Below are positions 22,199 to 31,965 of a stretch of 64,000 nt of DNA, one piece after another. Numbering within the stretch: the first letter of the stretch is position 1; each line of letters begins with the position of its first letter. The notes under the pieces are model-generated. The model saw only the letters and a program-made list of their open reading frames with translations. It ran no database searches and was not told where the DNA came from. Origin of the DNA: Agriotes lineatus (taxonomy: Eukaryota > Arthropoda > Insecta > Coleoptera > Elateridae); contig OW679200.1 in the NCBI GenBank assembly GCA_940337035.1, positions 20,315,090 through 20,379,089 on the forward strand, read 5' to 3'. Both the position numbers and the translations under genes were made by a program.

Positions 22199-22633
22199 AC
22201 TATTTGATGCTTTCGCGGTTACTCGAATTATTCTTCTTAACATGGAATTTCGGCTTAGACCGCGTAGTATTTGTATATGAACACCCAGCATTTTCTGGCC
22301 TAATGTGCCATGCACCTTGTGAAGTGGAGCAAACCCCCGCTCGATGGTCATGCTCTTTGGTGGCTCGTGTTGTTTGAGTATCTTGAGAACGAGGATACTT
22401 AGGCTGATTTGGCCGTTTTGCTGTTTGTGCATCCATATTCACTAACGTTTCGCAAGACTTTGCAGCTTGCATAATCACAGTGAAAGTCGCACTAAGAACC
22501 GAAGGTCGGTGTGGAGCTATTTATAGTCCTCCGTGCCAGGTGCGCGAAGTGGCGTAACGCTGGTTGGTCGTCCGAGTGCAACGTAATCCGTGGGGCGTGG
22601 CTGTATGACGCACGGTGGTTGTACCGCCATACG
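22199..22633 (-). repeat. Left LTR-like arm of the Penelope-like element
   Basis: Reverse complement of the right arm over about 400 bp, with scattered differences. The extra 34 nt at its outer end (ACTATTTGATGC...) are missing from the right arm. The hammerhead core is damaged here: the position of CTGATGA reads TGTGATTA (about 22470-22480, minus strand). Confidence 0.85.
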
Positions 22634-23243
22634 AAAAGCACTAGTCAAGACTATGACACAAAAGGCTAAAGAAGAATCCCCACCTCTGGAAGGCATAGCA
22701 TTTCTACCTTACGTTAAAGGCTCGACTGATAAGATAGGACGTGTCCTGCAACGATGCAACATCAAAACTGTGTTCACGAGCAAGGAAACTTTGGGTAACG
22801 GCTTCAGATCGGTAAAAGACAAGATTCCAAGTTTAAAAACCGCTGGCGTATATCGCATTCCTTGTTCTTGCGGCTCGAGTTACATTGGACAGACTGGTCG
22901 TTCAGTTGATCTAAGACTTCAAGAACATAAAGGCGATTGCAAACACAAACGCTTTACAAAATCAGCCGTAGCTGAGCATACGTTTACAAACGGGCACACT
23001 GTAGAATTTGAGCACGCAAGAGTACTTGCCAGAATACCTCACTACCTCCCGCGAGTGATACGTGAAGCCATAGAAATAGAAAAACATCCAAATAATATCA
23101 ACAGGGAAGATGGCTTTAAGCTTAGTAAAACGTATGGCGGTACAACCACCGTGCGTCATACGGCCACGCCCCACGGATTACGTTGCACTCGGACGACCAA
23201 CCAGCGTTACGCCACTCCGCGCGCCTGGCACGGAGGACTATAA
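22590..23243 (+). CDS. GIY-YIG endonuclease domain of a Penelope-like element (partial)
   Basis: A 217-codon open frame whose first codons are left-arm sequence. The element-specific part runs from about 22634 to 23130. The protein shows the linker FLPYVKGSTDKIGRVLQRCN, then the GIY-YIG core GVYRIPCSCGSSYIGQTGRS with the catalytic Arg context VDLRLQEH. It ends in VIREAIEIEKHPNNINREDG, where the conserved Glu lies. This order (RT thumb linker, then GIY-YIG) is characteristic of Penelope-like elements, whose endonuclease nicks the target for reverse transcription. The reverse transcriptase upstream is missing and the apparent C-terminus after SKTY is right-arm sequence, so it is a fragment. Confidence 0.88.
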   Translation: MGRGCMTHGGCTAIRKALVKTMTQKAKEESPPLEGIAFLPYVKGSTDKIGRVLQRCNIKTVFTSKETLGNGFRSVKDKIPSLKTAGVYRIPCSCGSSYIGQTGRSVDLRLQEHKGDCKHKRFTKSAVAEHTFTNGHTVEFEHARVLARIPHYLPRVIREAIEIEKHPNNINREDGFKLSKTYGGTTTVRHTATPHGLRCTRTTNQRYATPRAWHGGL

Positions 23244-23531
23244 ATAGCTCCACACCGACCTTCGGTTCTTAGTGCGACTTTCACTCTGATGATGCAAGTT
23301 GCAAAGTCTTGCGAAACGTTAGTGAATATGGATGCACAAACAGCAAAACGGCCAACTCTGCCTAAGTATCCTCGTTCTCAAGATACTCTCAAACAACACA
23401 AGCCACCAAAGAGCATGACCATCGCGCGGGTTTTTGCTCGGCTTCACAAGGTGCAAGGCACATTAAGCCAGAAAATGCTGGGTGTTCATATACAAATACT
23501 ACGCGGTCTAAGCCGAAATTCCATGTTAAGA
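23131..23531 (+). repeat. Right LTR-like arm of the Penelope-like element
   Basis: Starts CGTATGGCGGTACAACCACC and ends CCATGTTAAGA before the 18-bp duplication. It includes a TATAAATAG box (about 23240-23248) and the hammerhead-like core at 23280-23326. A small frame from 23289 runs to the end of the arm; it may be the start of the element's own reading frame, as these arms often include 5' coding sequence. Confidence 0.8.
23280..23326 (+). ncRNA. Hammerhead ribozyme core in the Penelope-like arm
   Basis: CTGATGA (23286-23292), a stem II TGCAAG / CTTGC closing a short loop (23293-23312), and GAAA (23313-23316) appear in the exact hammerhead order. GAAA runs into the palindrome AACGTT (23315-23320) and a UA, followed by GTGAA, which complements TTCAC just before CTGATGA (stem I, with one unpaired U). 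Stem III would be very short, or would form between two copies through the self-complementary AACGTT. Penelope-like elements are known to carry such minimal hammerheads. Self-cleavage itself is not demonstrated by sequence. Confidence 0.75.
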
Positions 23532-23549
23532 AGAATACAACCTAGATAT

Positions 23550-24395
23550 TAGATGTGCCCATACGTAAAAATCGAGAGGATTTAGATCGGATGACCGTGC
23601 AGGCCACACTACAAGACCAGCTCGACCAATCCATCTTCCAGGATATACTATGTTTAAAAATTCGCTTGAAGTGTGACTAAAGTTGGCCGGTACACCGTCA
23701 TGCATGAATGGAACAGCTTCCAACAGACCTGGTAAGTCATTTTCTAAAAAATACCGATGATGCTGGCCAGAAAGTCGTCCGGGTAATACAATAGGACCAA
23801 TCAGGAAGTCGTTGATAATTCCAACCCACACATTAATGAAAATTGCTGTTGAGGGCTGGACTAAATAATGGCATGAGGGTTTTCTTGTTGTCACAAATGT
23901 AAATTGCGAAAATTGATGATACCATCTCCTGTAAAGACAGCTTCATCAGTAAAGAGCGAAGATGGCAAAAAGAGAAGATCAGCGGCGCATGTTTCTAACA
24001 ACCATGCACAATAAGCTTCACGTGGTGGGAAGTCATTCTCAATACGTCTATGTACTCTTTGCAAGTGGTACGGATAAAGTTGATTGGTTCTTAAAATCCG
24101 CGACACAGTCATATGATCGACACCTTCCGCCAATACAATTCTTCCTGTTGCATTACCTGCCTTTTCCTCAACACAATCCAACATACGTTCTTCCACGTTC
24201 TTGTAGTTCGTGATCTGCCTCGATCTCGGACTACCGGTTTGAAAGATCCGGTTTCCCTTAATCTAAAATGAAGCCTTTGGAATGTTTTCTCGTTTGGTAA
24301 AGGTCGGTATGGGAAATGGTCTACGTAAAGTCTTCTTACATGCACCCTATTACAATCTCTTCGAAATAAAAATCTGCCATTTGTGTACAATTAAT
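23550..24395 (-). pseudogene. Mariner-like transposase, frameshifted, N-terminal and catalytic parts
   Basis: Three minus-strand frames join collinearly. The first is an HTH part (RLHFRLRETGSFKPVVRDRG), the second a linker and first catalytic motif (SLFTDEAVFTGDG). The third holds the second and third Asp motifs (FMHDGVPANFS and SSDLNPLDFYVWAHL), with 41 residues between these two Asp. At least two frameshifts make it inactive. The coding sequence continues across the 18-bp duplication into 22180-22050, showing that the Penelope-like element landed in this gene. Confidence 0.8.
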
Positions 24396-24399
24396 TAGA

Positions 24400-24780
24400 A
24401 AACAATACTAACGATTTAAATGACTTAACCAATTGTCACGACTGAAAACAAGAAGCACGGATTACCTACTTGGTAATGGTCTAAAAAACTTAAATGCGTG
24501 TAACCAGTGACCGACTCCGACTCCGACTACTGATATTTAGTAGTGACAACCCCCACCCCGTCATACCTCTACATCTATAAGATAAACTTTATCGGTTATG
24601 AGAAATTTCGCAAGCTTTGGTGAATGTGGTTGATTTTAATAAATTATATAATTATAATCTTGTTTAATATTTGCTATTTAGAATCATAAATTGACAATAA
24701 CAATGTATTGGAAAGTTAGGATGCGAGTGTTTAAAATTAAGAACAAAAATAACATAAAAAGATACTGGTAAAATATAGAA
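24400..24780. other. No recognisable feature
   Basis: AT-rich; a short GACTCCGACTCCGAC simple repeat lies near 24510. Its motif recurs near 25470-25520. Confidence 0.4.
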
Positions 24781-25173
24781 TAGTATATTATGATACTAGT
24801 GTGTAAGTACGCCTTTAAAGCACGTGCGACGAGTTTAAGAGCACGACGCGCTAGCGGAGTGCTTTTAACGTCGCTAGTGCTTTAATGGCTCTTATACACG
24901 TGTATCATACGCTATTTTTTATACGATCGTAACAGAAATATAAAAACTTAGTTCGGTGACACTTTTTTCGTCACATTGTGTTAGATATTCTAGGTTATGT
25001 TGACATTCATATTTACAGCAGAGCGTGTTTTATATAATATTAAAACACGCCACCAATGGCAACGTACTAAAAAGACCGAATCCGGTCGCTAATATTAAAA
25101 GTGCTACAAACATCACTTTTGACACTAGAAACTGTGCAAAAAGTTGTCATTTTTGACACGATCGTAGAAAAAA
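24781..25173 (+). mobile_element. Hairpin unit 6
   Basis: A hairpin at 24781-24913 (TAGTATATTATGATACTAG... / ...ACGTGTATCATACGCTATT) has the centre GACGCGCTAGCGGA. A body follows, bounded by ATTTTTTATACGATCGT (24914-24930) and the inverse ACGATCGTAGAAAAAAT (25157-25173). The body contains AAAACACGCCACCAATGGCAACGT, related to motifs in units 1, 7 and 8. Confidence 0.72.
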
Positions 25174-25174
25174 T

Positions 25175-27090
25175 CGTTTATTTTGCTGTATAAGGAAAAA
25201 GCAGGAACTTTAAATAGTTTGGTAAGGTGGTATCGCTGATTCTAGAACACTCTGCACACTCGTGCATCTTTGGATTCGCTTATTTTATAGTGCACGTACA
25301 TTTTCATAAACTATCATAAATCAAGAAAAAGAAGAAAATAGATAAATGTTTGATTTCAATAAAAAATCGGATTTAAATCGTCAAAAATCGATTTTTTTTT
25401 ATTTTTTCAAAAGAATCAGCCGTTCAAATAGTTTTGTTTTCGGGGGTTCTGACAATTTTTTTTTGCAACTCCGACTCCATCCAAAAAGTTCCGAGTCCTC
25501 GACTCCGACTCCCGACTCCGACCCTGACTATACAGCCATGGTTTTAGTATTAAGCGTATTTATTAAGTGGGATTGTTCCAGATGTTAATATTTGAGATTA
25601 TTTGCAGTACTACTTTGCTTCTAAATTTAGTGGTTTTCAATAATAATCTGTTTGACGTCCAAATATATGCTAAATAGATGACGTATAACTTTCGCTACAG
25701 TTACAATCAGAAAGATGATTACGACGGCTGTTGTTCACAAATATCTTTTTATTGAATTTTACATCTAAATAATTTTTCTGGAAACATTAATAAATTATCG
25801 AAATTACCATTTGTTGTGATGTATGAGTCACTATTTTTTAAACTGTAAAAGTTGCTAATTAACGACAATTAACAGCTAAAATTAACGCTGTTATTTCGGT
25901 TTCAATTTATAATCTCAATTAATTTACACCTACAATTACAATCAATACCTTTGACAGGCTAATTACCTTCCAGTTAGATGAACCTAAATTTTGTGTTTTA
26001 TTTACGTTCGGCTGCCACAGTGCAACCTTCGCTACGGCATTTAATTTGTTTGTAAATCAAGAATGCAACAGACTGATATATTTTATATTAATAACGATGT
26101 AATTGCCATTATTAGTTTACCCTAACGTGCATTGCAGCAAGAAATGAAGCAGCAATTTAAAAATACGTCGGGAATTGTTAATCTATAAATATCGCCTGAT
26201 TCGTGACTGCAGCTATCATGTTAAAGAACATAAATTACATTAAAAATCAATTTAATGAATCATTCCTTCGTTTCCTTGTATCGATGCGCCGTAAAATCAT
26301 TGTATTTCTGGATGTGAAGGCAAAACTGAAAGATGCCCCCCAGAACGGGGAGATTTATATAATAGTGAACTCAAACGGACAAGCTCATTTTCTTACGTCT
26401 GAGGTTTACTTCCCTTTAATCGAATTATGATTTGCTTAGTGTTGAGACAGTAATTACATCAATGTTAGTGGGGATTTTATAAATGCGTCGGTTTTACCGT
26501 GAGCGCGAGGGTTCACTGTCAGGCGATTTTGGTCACGATATTGGCAAATAATGTAGCGACTTTTGATGCCTGATAACCTTAATATTTATTAAAGTTCTGA
26601 AGTTTATGCCAAGGACAAATGGACAAACGTTTCCTAGAATATTTCCATCTATTGTTAACTTGCTTAGGTTCTTGTTTAATCAAGATATCTCAAATATTCT
26701 AAACGCAAAAGAAAACTGTGCTTATTTATTCTTCAAAACTACTTACACCACCTGCGGTTTAGTGTTCTTGTAGTAGTTTAAAAATAATAACAGGGTAAAT
26801 AAGAGCTTAAAAATGGTGAATGACGCACCATGGCTCACATAGTAATTTACGTTTGCAAAGTTTCCTAGTGTTATTAACTACGATGTTGTAAAGGTCGTCT
26901 TGCTCGTGATGAACAAAGGTGACTTCAACACTGTTTAAAAACCAGCAAACTGAATGATGAAAAGGTCAACGAAAAGTTACGAAATTTTAAATTTGAGTCA
27001 TCATCTTTTATTCCAACCAATGGCTTTCTGCAATTTTAAAAATCCATCGGAATATCTGGCTCATTCTATATGTCTCCAGATCATTCTTGT
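25175..27090. other. No recognisable gene
   Basis: AT-rich. It includes a degenerate CCGACTCCGACT simple repeat at about 25465-25525. The 75-codon frame at 26203-26430 has no recognisable family. Confidence 0.4.
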
Positions 27091-27094
27091 CGAT

Positions 27095-27390
27095 TGTCAT
27101 CGTGACCCTGCGTAAAGCATATTTACGCACAACCGGGCCGAAAATGAAGCTTTACATCTTAGTTACCACGACCGAAAGTACAACTTTACACCCGGCGGGC
27201 CGTAAAGTAACTTTACGGCCCGCAAATTATTTTACGGCCCGGCACCTCAACTGTGGTAGCAAATTTTGGCATTAAAGAAACCTAATTTTTTTTCTGTGTT
27301 TGTCAGGCCGGAACTAGATTACACCCTTAGCCAAATACAGGCCCTCAAATTTTTGCTGCGGGCGTAATCATACTCTTCCGGCCTTCTATA
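27095..27390. repeat. Cluster of GGCCGTAAAG palindromes with adjacent hairpin
   Basis: A perfect-looking palindrome GGGCCGTAAAGTAACTTTACGGCCC lies at about 27198-27222, with further half-sites GCGTAAAGCATATTTACGC (27109-27127) and TTTACGGCCCGG (27230-27241). A second hairpin at 27307-27388 has arms AGGCCGGAA and TTCCGGCCT. It resembles the hairpin units, but I could not find a bounding inverted repeat. Confidence 0.55.
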
Positions 27391-27499
27391 CGTAAATAAC
27401 TATTGTATTTCCCAATCCTAGGAAGGCAATGGGAAACAACCTACTATATTATCTCCAGGAAAAATGATGATCATGGCAGCTAAAATCTAGTATGCATGA

Positions 27500-28860
27500 T
27501 TAGATGTATGAAAGATTGGAATATGGAACGTGGAGAGGATGTATGAACCCAGAAAAATTCATAATACTGAAGGGAAACGAAACGACTACACCAAGCATTA
27601 TCCAAATAAGCGAAATGCTATGGCCTTATTCTGGGAAAGTAACAGTAAACGACCAAACTGTATACTATGCAAGAGAAAACAGTGCACACAATAGCAATGG
27701 AGTCGCAACAATTGTATCACAGGATTCTGGAAGGTCTGTTAGAAATGTATACTACACTCTGATAGAATAATTCAAATGACCACAATTAACATAAAACATC
27801 GTATTTATGCTCCAACCCAAGACTACGAAGACAAAGAGATTGAAAAGTTTTATGACGATCTCAAGCAAGTTATCTCATCGACAAAGAAGTATGAAACAAT
27901 TATTGTTATGAACGACCTGGCGAAGGAAAACAAAATGAAATTATAGGAAACTATGGCCTGACTAAGAGAACTGACAGTGATGTGAAATGATTGTAACAAA
28001 CAAAAATAGAACAACATTAGATGGAGACAAACTGAACAATGTGAGTCCGCGACAAGAAATTACGGAGCTGGTAGATAAATGAATAAATCAACCAAATTAA
28101 AGGAAAAGAAAAGACAGAGAAAGTAAAGGTGGCTGCAATAGACATCTCAAATCTCATGGACCAAAGATGAAAGAAACGAGGATCTTTGCACCAAGATTTA
28201 AATACTTAAAATAGGAATAGAATAATGAACATCAATCGACAACTGGGGAGATCGAAAGAATACATTTCTGACCTATTCGATGTGAATAGGTCTGGATATG
28301 ACCTATGTGAATAGGTCTGGATATAACCTGTACAATACAACATTAGGGCCACCAGTTACTAGAAAAGAAGTAGCCCGAGCAATAAACTTTGCAACGAATG
28401 TGAAGAAAACTGGGCCCGATGAAGTCAGTACTGACTATTGCGATCCTGGCAGCAGCATCAATGATAAATGGAACCCAACTTTTATAATAAGAAACAAGTT
28501 TTATGCAGTCATGATTCGAACGTTAACCTTCGACTGAGGATGGTGCGCTGCTGTATCTTTCCAGTCTTGCTGTACGGCATAAAGACATGGGCACTCAACT
28601 GAAACGATGCTTAAACGTTTAAAAGCATTTGACATGCGAGTCTATAGACAACTATTGACAATTCGTTGAGTTGATAGGGGTAGTAGCAATAACGTCCTTA
28701 TCCGAATGACGTAAGCTGGGGTAGTTTGATCATATTATGACTCACCCTGACAAATATGAGATTTTACACCACCTGCTCTACGACGAATATACAGAGAATG
28801 TTCACCTTCACCAAGAAGAATTTCCAGAATTTCTCATTCCAAAGCTTTCGTATATATTTG
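27500..28860 (+). pseudogene. RTE-like LINE relic (endonuclease, RT start, C-terminal end)
   Basis: The apurinic-type endonuclease is recognisable from GCMNPEKFIILKGNE and the fragments MLWPYSGKVTVNDQTVYYA, HRIYAPTQDYEDKEIEKFYD and DDLKQVISSTKKYETIIVM. After a decayed gap the RT start appears as GPPVTRKEVARAINFATNVK and KTGPDE (28340-28430). Then a deletion leads straight to the C-terminal segment CCIFPVLLYGIKTWALN (28550-28605), followed by HIMTHPDKYEILHHL (28733-28780). The order matches RTE-type LINEs, often mislabelled 'craniofacial development protein 2-like' in insects. Multiple stops and a lost RT core make it inactive. Confidence 0.8.
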
Positions 28861-29049
28861 AGTAAATAGTCATTGAATGTTAACTCGCATTATTGAGCAC
28901 AAACTTTAGTTACGCTAAGTTAGACCTTATTCTCGAATATTCGTAGCATTAATCACAAAATCTTAGTTCTTGACGAAACAGCAATTTTCTTCCTTATTAT
29001 AACCGGTGAAACTTTGAGTTCTACTACTCCAGCCATGGTCTAAACTTTG

Positions 29050-29362
29050 TTCGTTTGTTTGTTAATGGAGAAGGTAGAGTACCAGGTACCTTAGGCACCG
29101 ACCGCTGTGGTCATATGGTCAAAGTCCTACTTAGATGTTTGCCGAGACTAATGAGTTCCAACCCTAGCAAGGGATCTTTTACATACTACACATCGTAGTA
29201 AAATGGGACCGACGGCTTTACATCACTTCCGAATAATGGCATTCTGTAGAAGCTTTCATCTGCAGTTTTTTATTTTAAAAAGCCTCACCAGGACCGGGGA
29301 TCGAACTCGCTACCTTAGATCAGTAGTCAGAATGCTTAACCACTGAGCTACCGTCCCTGGCT
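29050..29362 (-). repeat. tRNA-SINE family 2, full copy
   Basis: On the minus strand it begins at 29362 with a tRNA-like head GGGACGGTAGCTCAGTGGTTA (box A) and GCGAGTTCGATCCCCGGTCC (box B). A ~210-bp body shared with 21075-21280 follows. The tail is an AACAAACAAACGAAC-type simple repeat near 29045-29070. This is a complete SINE layout. The tRNA part could come from a tRNA with a variable loop; it does not fold cleanly as a functional tRNA. Confidence 0.85.
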
Positions 29363-29364
29363 GG

Positions 29365-29780
29365 TCTAAACTTTAAGGTGTTTTTTAATATTAACAATAA
29401 ATTTCGCGTTTTCTTTTGTCGGTGTTCGATAACTTTGCCATTGTAACATCTAACTATTCTTCTGTAAAACCAAAACTCATTAATTTGAGTCTATTCCTAT
29501 TGTCTCATTCCTCATTTTCAACATTCTAAACATTGCTTACAGACGTTACCTCTAAAGGTGGCTCGTAAAACTGTAGTATAAACCACTATATGCTCTTTGT
29601 TATTTTTTGTCGTAACTTCAATCTTATAGACAATCCCTAACTATTTATTTCGTTTTTAAACCAGCAGCACTGTATCGATCAACATATATTAGATATTTTT
29701 TCTGCAACCGTGACATTTACGCATCGCTAGCGATACGCGAAGGTTGCCTTTTCCTAACCTAGGCAAAACTAGGTTATTTA
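29365..29780. other. No recognisable feature
   Basis: AT-rich spacer between the SINE and hairpin unit 10. Confidence 0.4.
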
Positions 29781-29781
29781 T

Positions 29782-30051
29782 TATATCGGTTGCAAGATAT
29801 TAAACCGTTGTTTACATATACCAAAGTAACTAAAGTAACTAAGTCATAACTGTATCTGTACAGCAATATTCCTTTACCGTACATGGTAACCATTACCATA
29901 CTGAATCAACAATATCTATACGGTAATATTCCATTACCCTACATGGCAACCATTACCATACTGCAACCGATAAACTATTGCACAAACCACGGATGTTATG
30001 AATCATAACAGCCTTAGATATCTGTGGCAGTTATGATACTCATAACATTCC
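29782..30051 (-). mobile_element. Hairpin unit 10 (body then hairpin)
   Basis: The body is bounded by TATCGGTTGCA (29784-29794) and its exact inverse TGCAACCGATA (29962-29972). It holds repeats of TACATGGTAACCATTACCATACTG type. A hairpin follows at 29991-30051 (GGATGTTATGAATCATAAC / GTTATGATACTCATAACATTCC). It is the inverted relative of unit 11 at 46333-46560. Confidence 0.75.
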
Positions 30052-30087
30052 TAGATATGTTAATAGAGATTATTCACAACCATATAC

Positions 30088-31202
30088 AGGGTGTCCCCAG
30101 TTCGGGTTACCTCCGAGGAGAAAGTTATTTGTTCGATTTAATAAATAGGGTATTCAAAAATTTTAAAAATGTCAAAATAATGAAGCATAAAGTAACGAAA
30201 ATCTTAAGGCTACGTGGAACAGTAATTAAGAAAAGTTTGGAATTACTTCCGCGATCTAAATCTAACATTTGCTTTGAATGTTGCTTATTTTTATTTTTGC
30301 TTTAGTGTAATACTTTTTTTAGCAGTTATATCCCAGGTGCATTAAAATAGCCGATTAAAATTTGACGTTTTCTGTCAGAATATTTTGCTAAAAAATTTGT
30401 CAAATAAATTTTCCGCTCAACAACAATCCCGAGGGCATCGCACGAAGGATTTTGGGGCGAAAAATTTACGTGATATATTTCTTCAAAGCAAAACATTCTG
30501 ACAGAAAATCGTCAAAATTTATTTAGGCTAGTTTATATGCACGCGGGATTTTCGGCGTGATTATTTCCAATTGGCTTCACAGAAAATTTCCAGAGAAGTG
30601 GATAGGAAGGTTTGGTCCTATTCAGTGCTCAGCAAGATCCCCCGACTTGTCGCCACTTGATTATTTTCTTTGGAGATTCTTGGTGTGTTGAACTTGTCGG
30701 AGTTCAAGTAGAATAGTTTTATATTGCTGTATCCGCATTACTTACTTTGCTTTCTTTCTTAAATGTATAATTAATGTTTTTGGGGTTTTTCAGCTCCCTA
30801 CATAAAAAAAGTGAATGTGCGAACCAATGTATTTTTTAATAAAGCACATTTTTTAAAGAAAATTGCTTTTTCGAAAGTACATATTAAATAAGGAAGTTAG
30901 TTCCAAAATATCCCAAAATGTTTAGTTTTGACTAGTAGACCATGCTTTCATTGTTAAACATAAAATTTAATTCCAAACAACTTTTCTTAATTACCTTTCC
31001 ACATAGCGTTAAGATTTTTGGTACTTTACTCTTCATTGTTTTTAAAATGTCTTAAATTTTCGAACACCCTGTATATCAAATTGATCAAGTAACTTTCTTT
31101 TCGAGTGTTTCAAGGCAAGCACACATTTTTAGAAAGAATGATTTTTTTCTCGAAAATGTGTATCTATTTGTGGTATAGGCAACCCGAACTGGGGACAAGC
31201 TG
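30088..31202 (+). mobile_element. Mariner-like element relic with nested palindrome
   Basis: The ends CAGGGTGTCCCCAGTTCGGG and CCCGAACTGGGGACAAGCTG are inverted and flanked by TA (30086-30087 and 31203-31204). Inside, only the third catalytic motif of the transposase survives on the + strand (KWIGRFGPIQCSARSPDLSP then LDYFLWRF, about 30597-30690). A fold-back of about 230 bp (30326-30555) is inserted upstream of it. Confidence 0.8.
30326..30555. repeat. Fold-back palindrome inside the mariner relic
   Basis: Inverted arms include ATATCCCAGGTGCAT / ATGCACGCGGGATTT, TAGCC / GGCTA and AAAATTTGACGTTTTCTGTC / GACAGAAAATCGTCAAAATT. The centre is CGAGGGCATCGCACGAAGG. Confidence 0.7.
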
Positions 31203-31264
31203 TATGTAACAAGGTCATCCCTGGCTTTTAAAATGTTGGAAAATGAGCCATTACTAACCTTTGC

Positions 31265-31350
31265 TTCCCACCCCGGGCGGGAAGTAGATTACTAGGACAG
31301 CGGGTGGGAAGTTGTTTACTTTTACTTTACGCCCTCACTTCCCGACCTCG
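31265..31350. repeat. CTTCCCACC/GGGCGGGAAG palindromic patch
   Basis: CTTCCCACCCCGGGCGGGAAG is followed by GGGTGGGAAG and then ACTTCCCGACC and GCTTCCC within 90 bp: direct and inverted copies of one decamer. Confidence 0.6.
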
Positions 31351-31644
31351 CTTCCCTCCTTTGTGAGTAGGTAGCATGAGAATCTTATTAATCCATTCAT
31401 GCGCATTACAATATGAAAACTTTCATTAAAGTTACTAAAGTTGACCTCGACACTTCGCGTCTCGGTTAACTACTTAATCTCTCGACAGTAATGAAATACT
31501 TTCCATCTCGCTATGTAATTATTACGGTACCATTGGCGACGTGGAAAAAAGCATTTCGCGTACTAGAGTGCAAAAAATGTTCTCGCACTAGGGCGCAAAA
31601 CAATATTGATATTCTCGTTTGGCAGTAGTAGAATAGCTATTTAT

Positions 31645-31965
31645 ATATCTAGGGAGCAAAGGTGTTCATTTCCGCTAACGCGTCGGGCATTAAATTCACA
31701 CGCGGGAGGAAATGAACCTTTGCTCCAGTGATATATATATGATTTTTTCTCCGAACGTATGTTCTATTGCGTGAAATTTCAAAAATTTTGCTTTAGTAAA
31801 TCATTACCGTGACTCTAGATTTCTGTAGTGACATTTTGTCTAATTTCCAAATCAGCATAACGTTGTAAAGCTTTGGTGTGATATCCATGGTGACATAAAC
31901 ACAAATGCGGGAGCAAATAAATATTGGCTCCCGCCGGGAGCAAATAAAAATTGGCTCCCGCTGGT
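31645..31965. repeat. GGGAGCAAA hairpins
   Basis: One hairpin has arms GGAGCAAAGGTGTTCATTTCC and GGAAATGAACCTTTGCTCC around 31650-31735. At 31910-31965 there are two tandem small hairpins GGGAGCAAATAAATATTGGCTCCC and GGGAGCAAATAAAAATTGGCTCCC (each split at its centre). The shared GGGAGCAAA word links the two patches. Confidence 0.65.

Larger units (their letters stand above)
22199..23531 (+). mobile_element. Penelope-like element with inverted LTR-like arms
   Basis: A GIY-YIG endonuclease fragment lies between two copies of a ~400-bp LTR-like sequence in opposite orientation: left arm 22199-22633 (reverse) and right arm 23131-23531 (forward). The whole is flanked by a perfect 18-bp direct repeat AGAATACAACCTAGATAT at 22181-22198 and 23532-23549. 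Penelope-like elements are known for inverted or tandem LTR-like ends and variable-length duplications. The reverse transcriptase is absent. The left arm has about 34 nt more than the right. Confidence 0.88.

Noticed and set aside
22441..22486. Second hammerhead in the left Penelope-like arm
   Set aside because: The GAAA and stem II survive but CTGATGA is mutated, so only the right-arm copy is called.
29281..29362. Possible real tRNA gene on the minus strand
   Set aside because: Box A and box B are good, but the anticodon arm does not fold cleanly. The tRNA-like part continues into a body shared with 21075-21280, so it is a SINE head.
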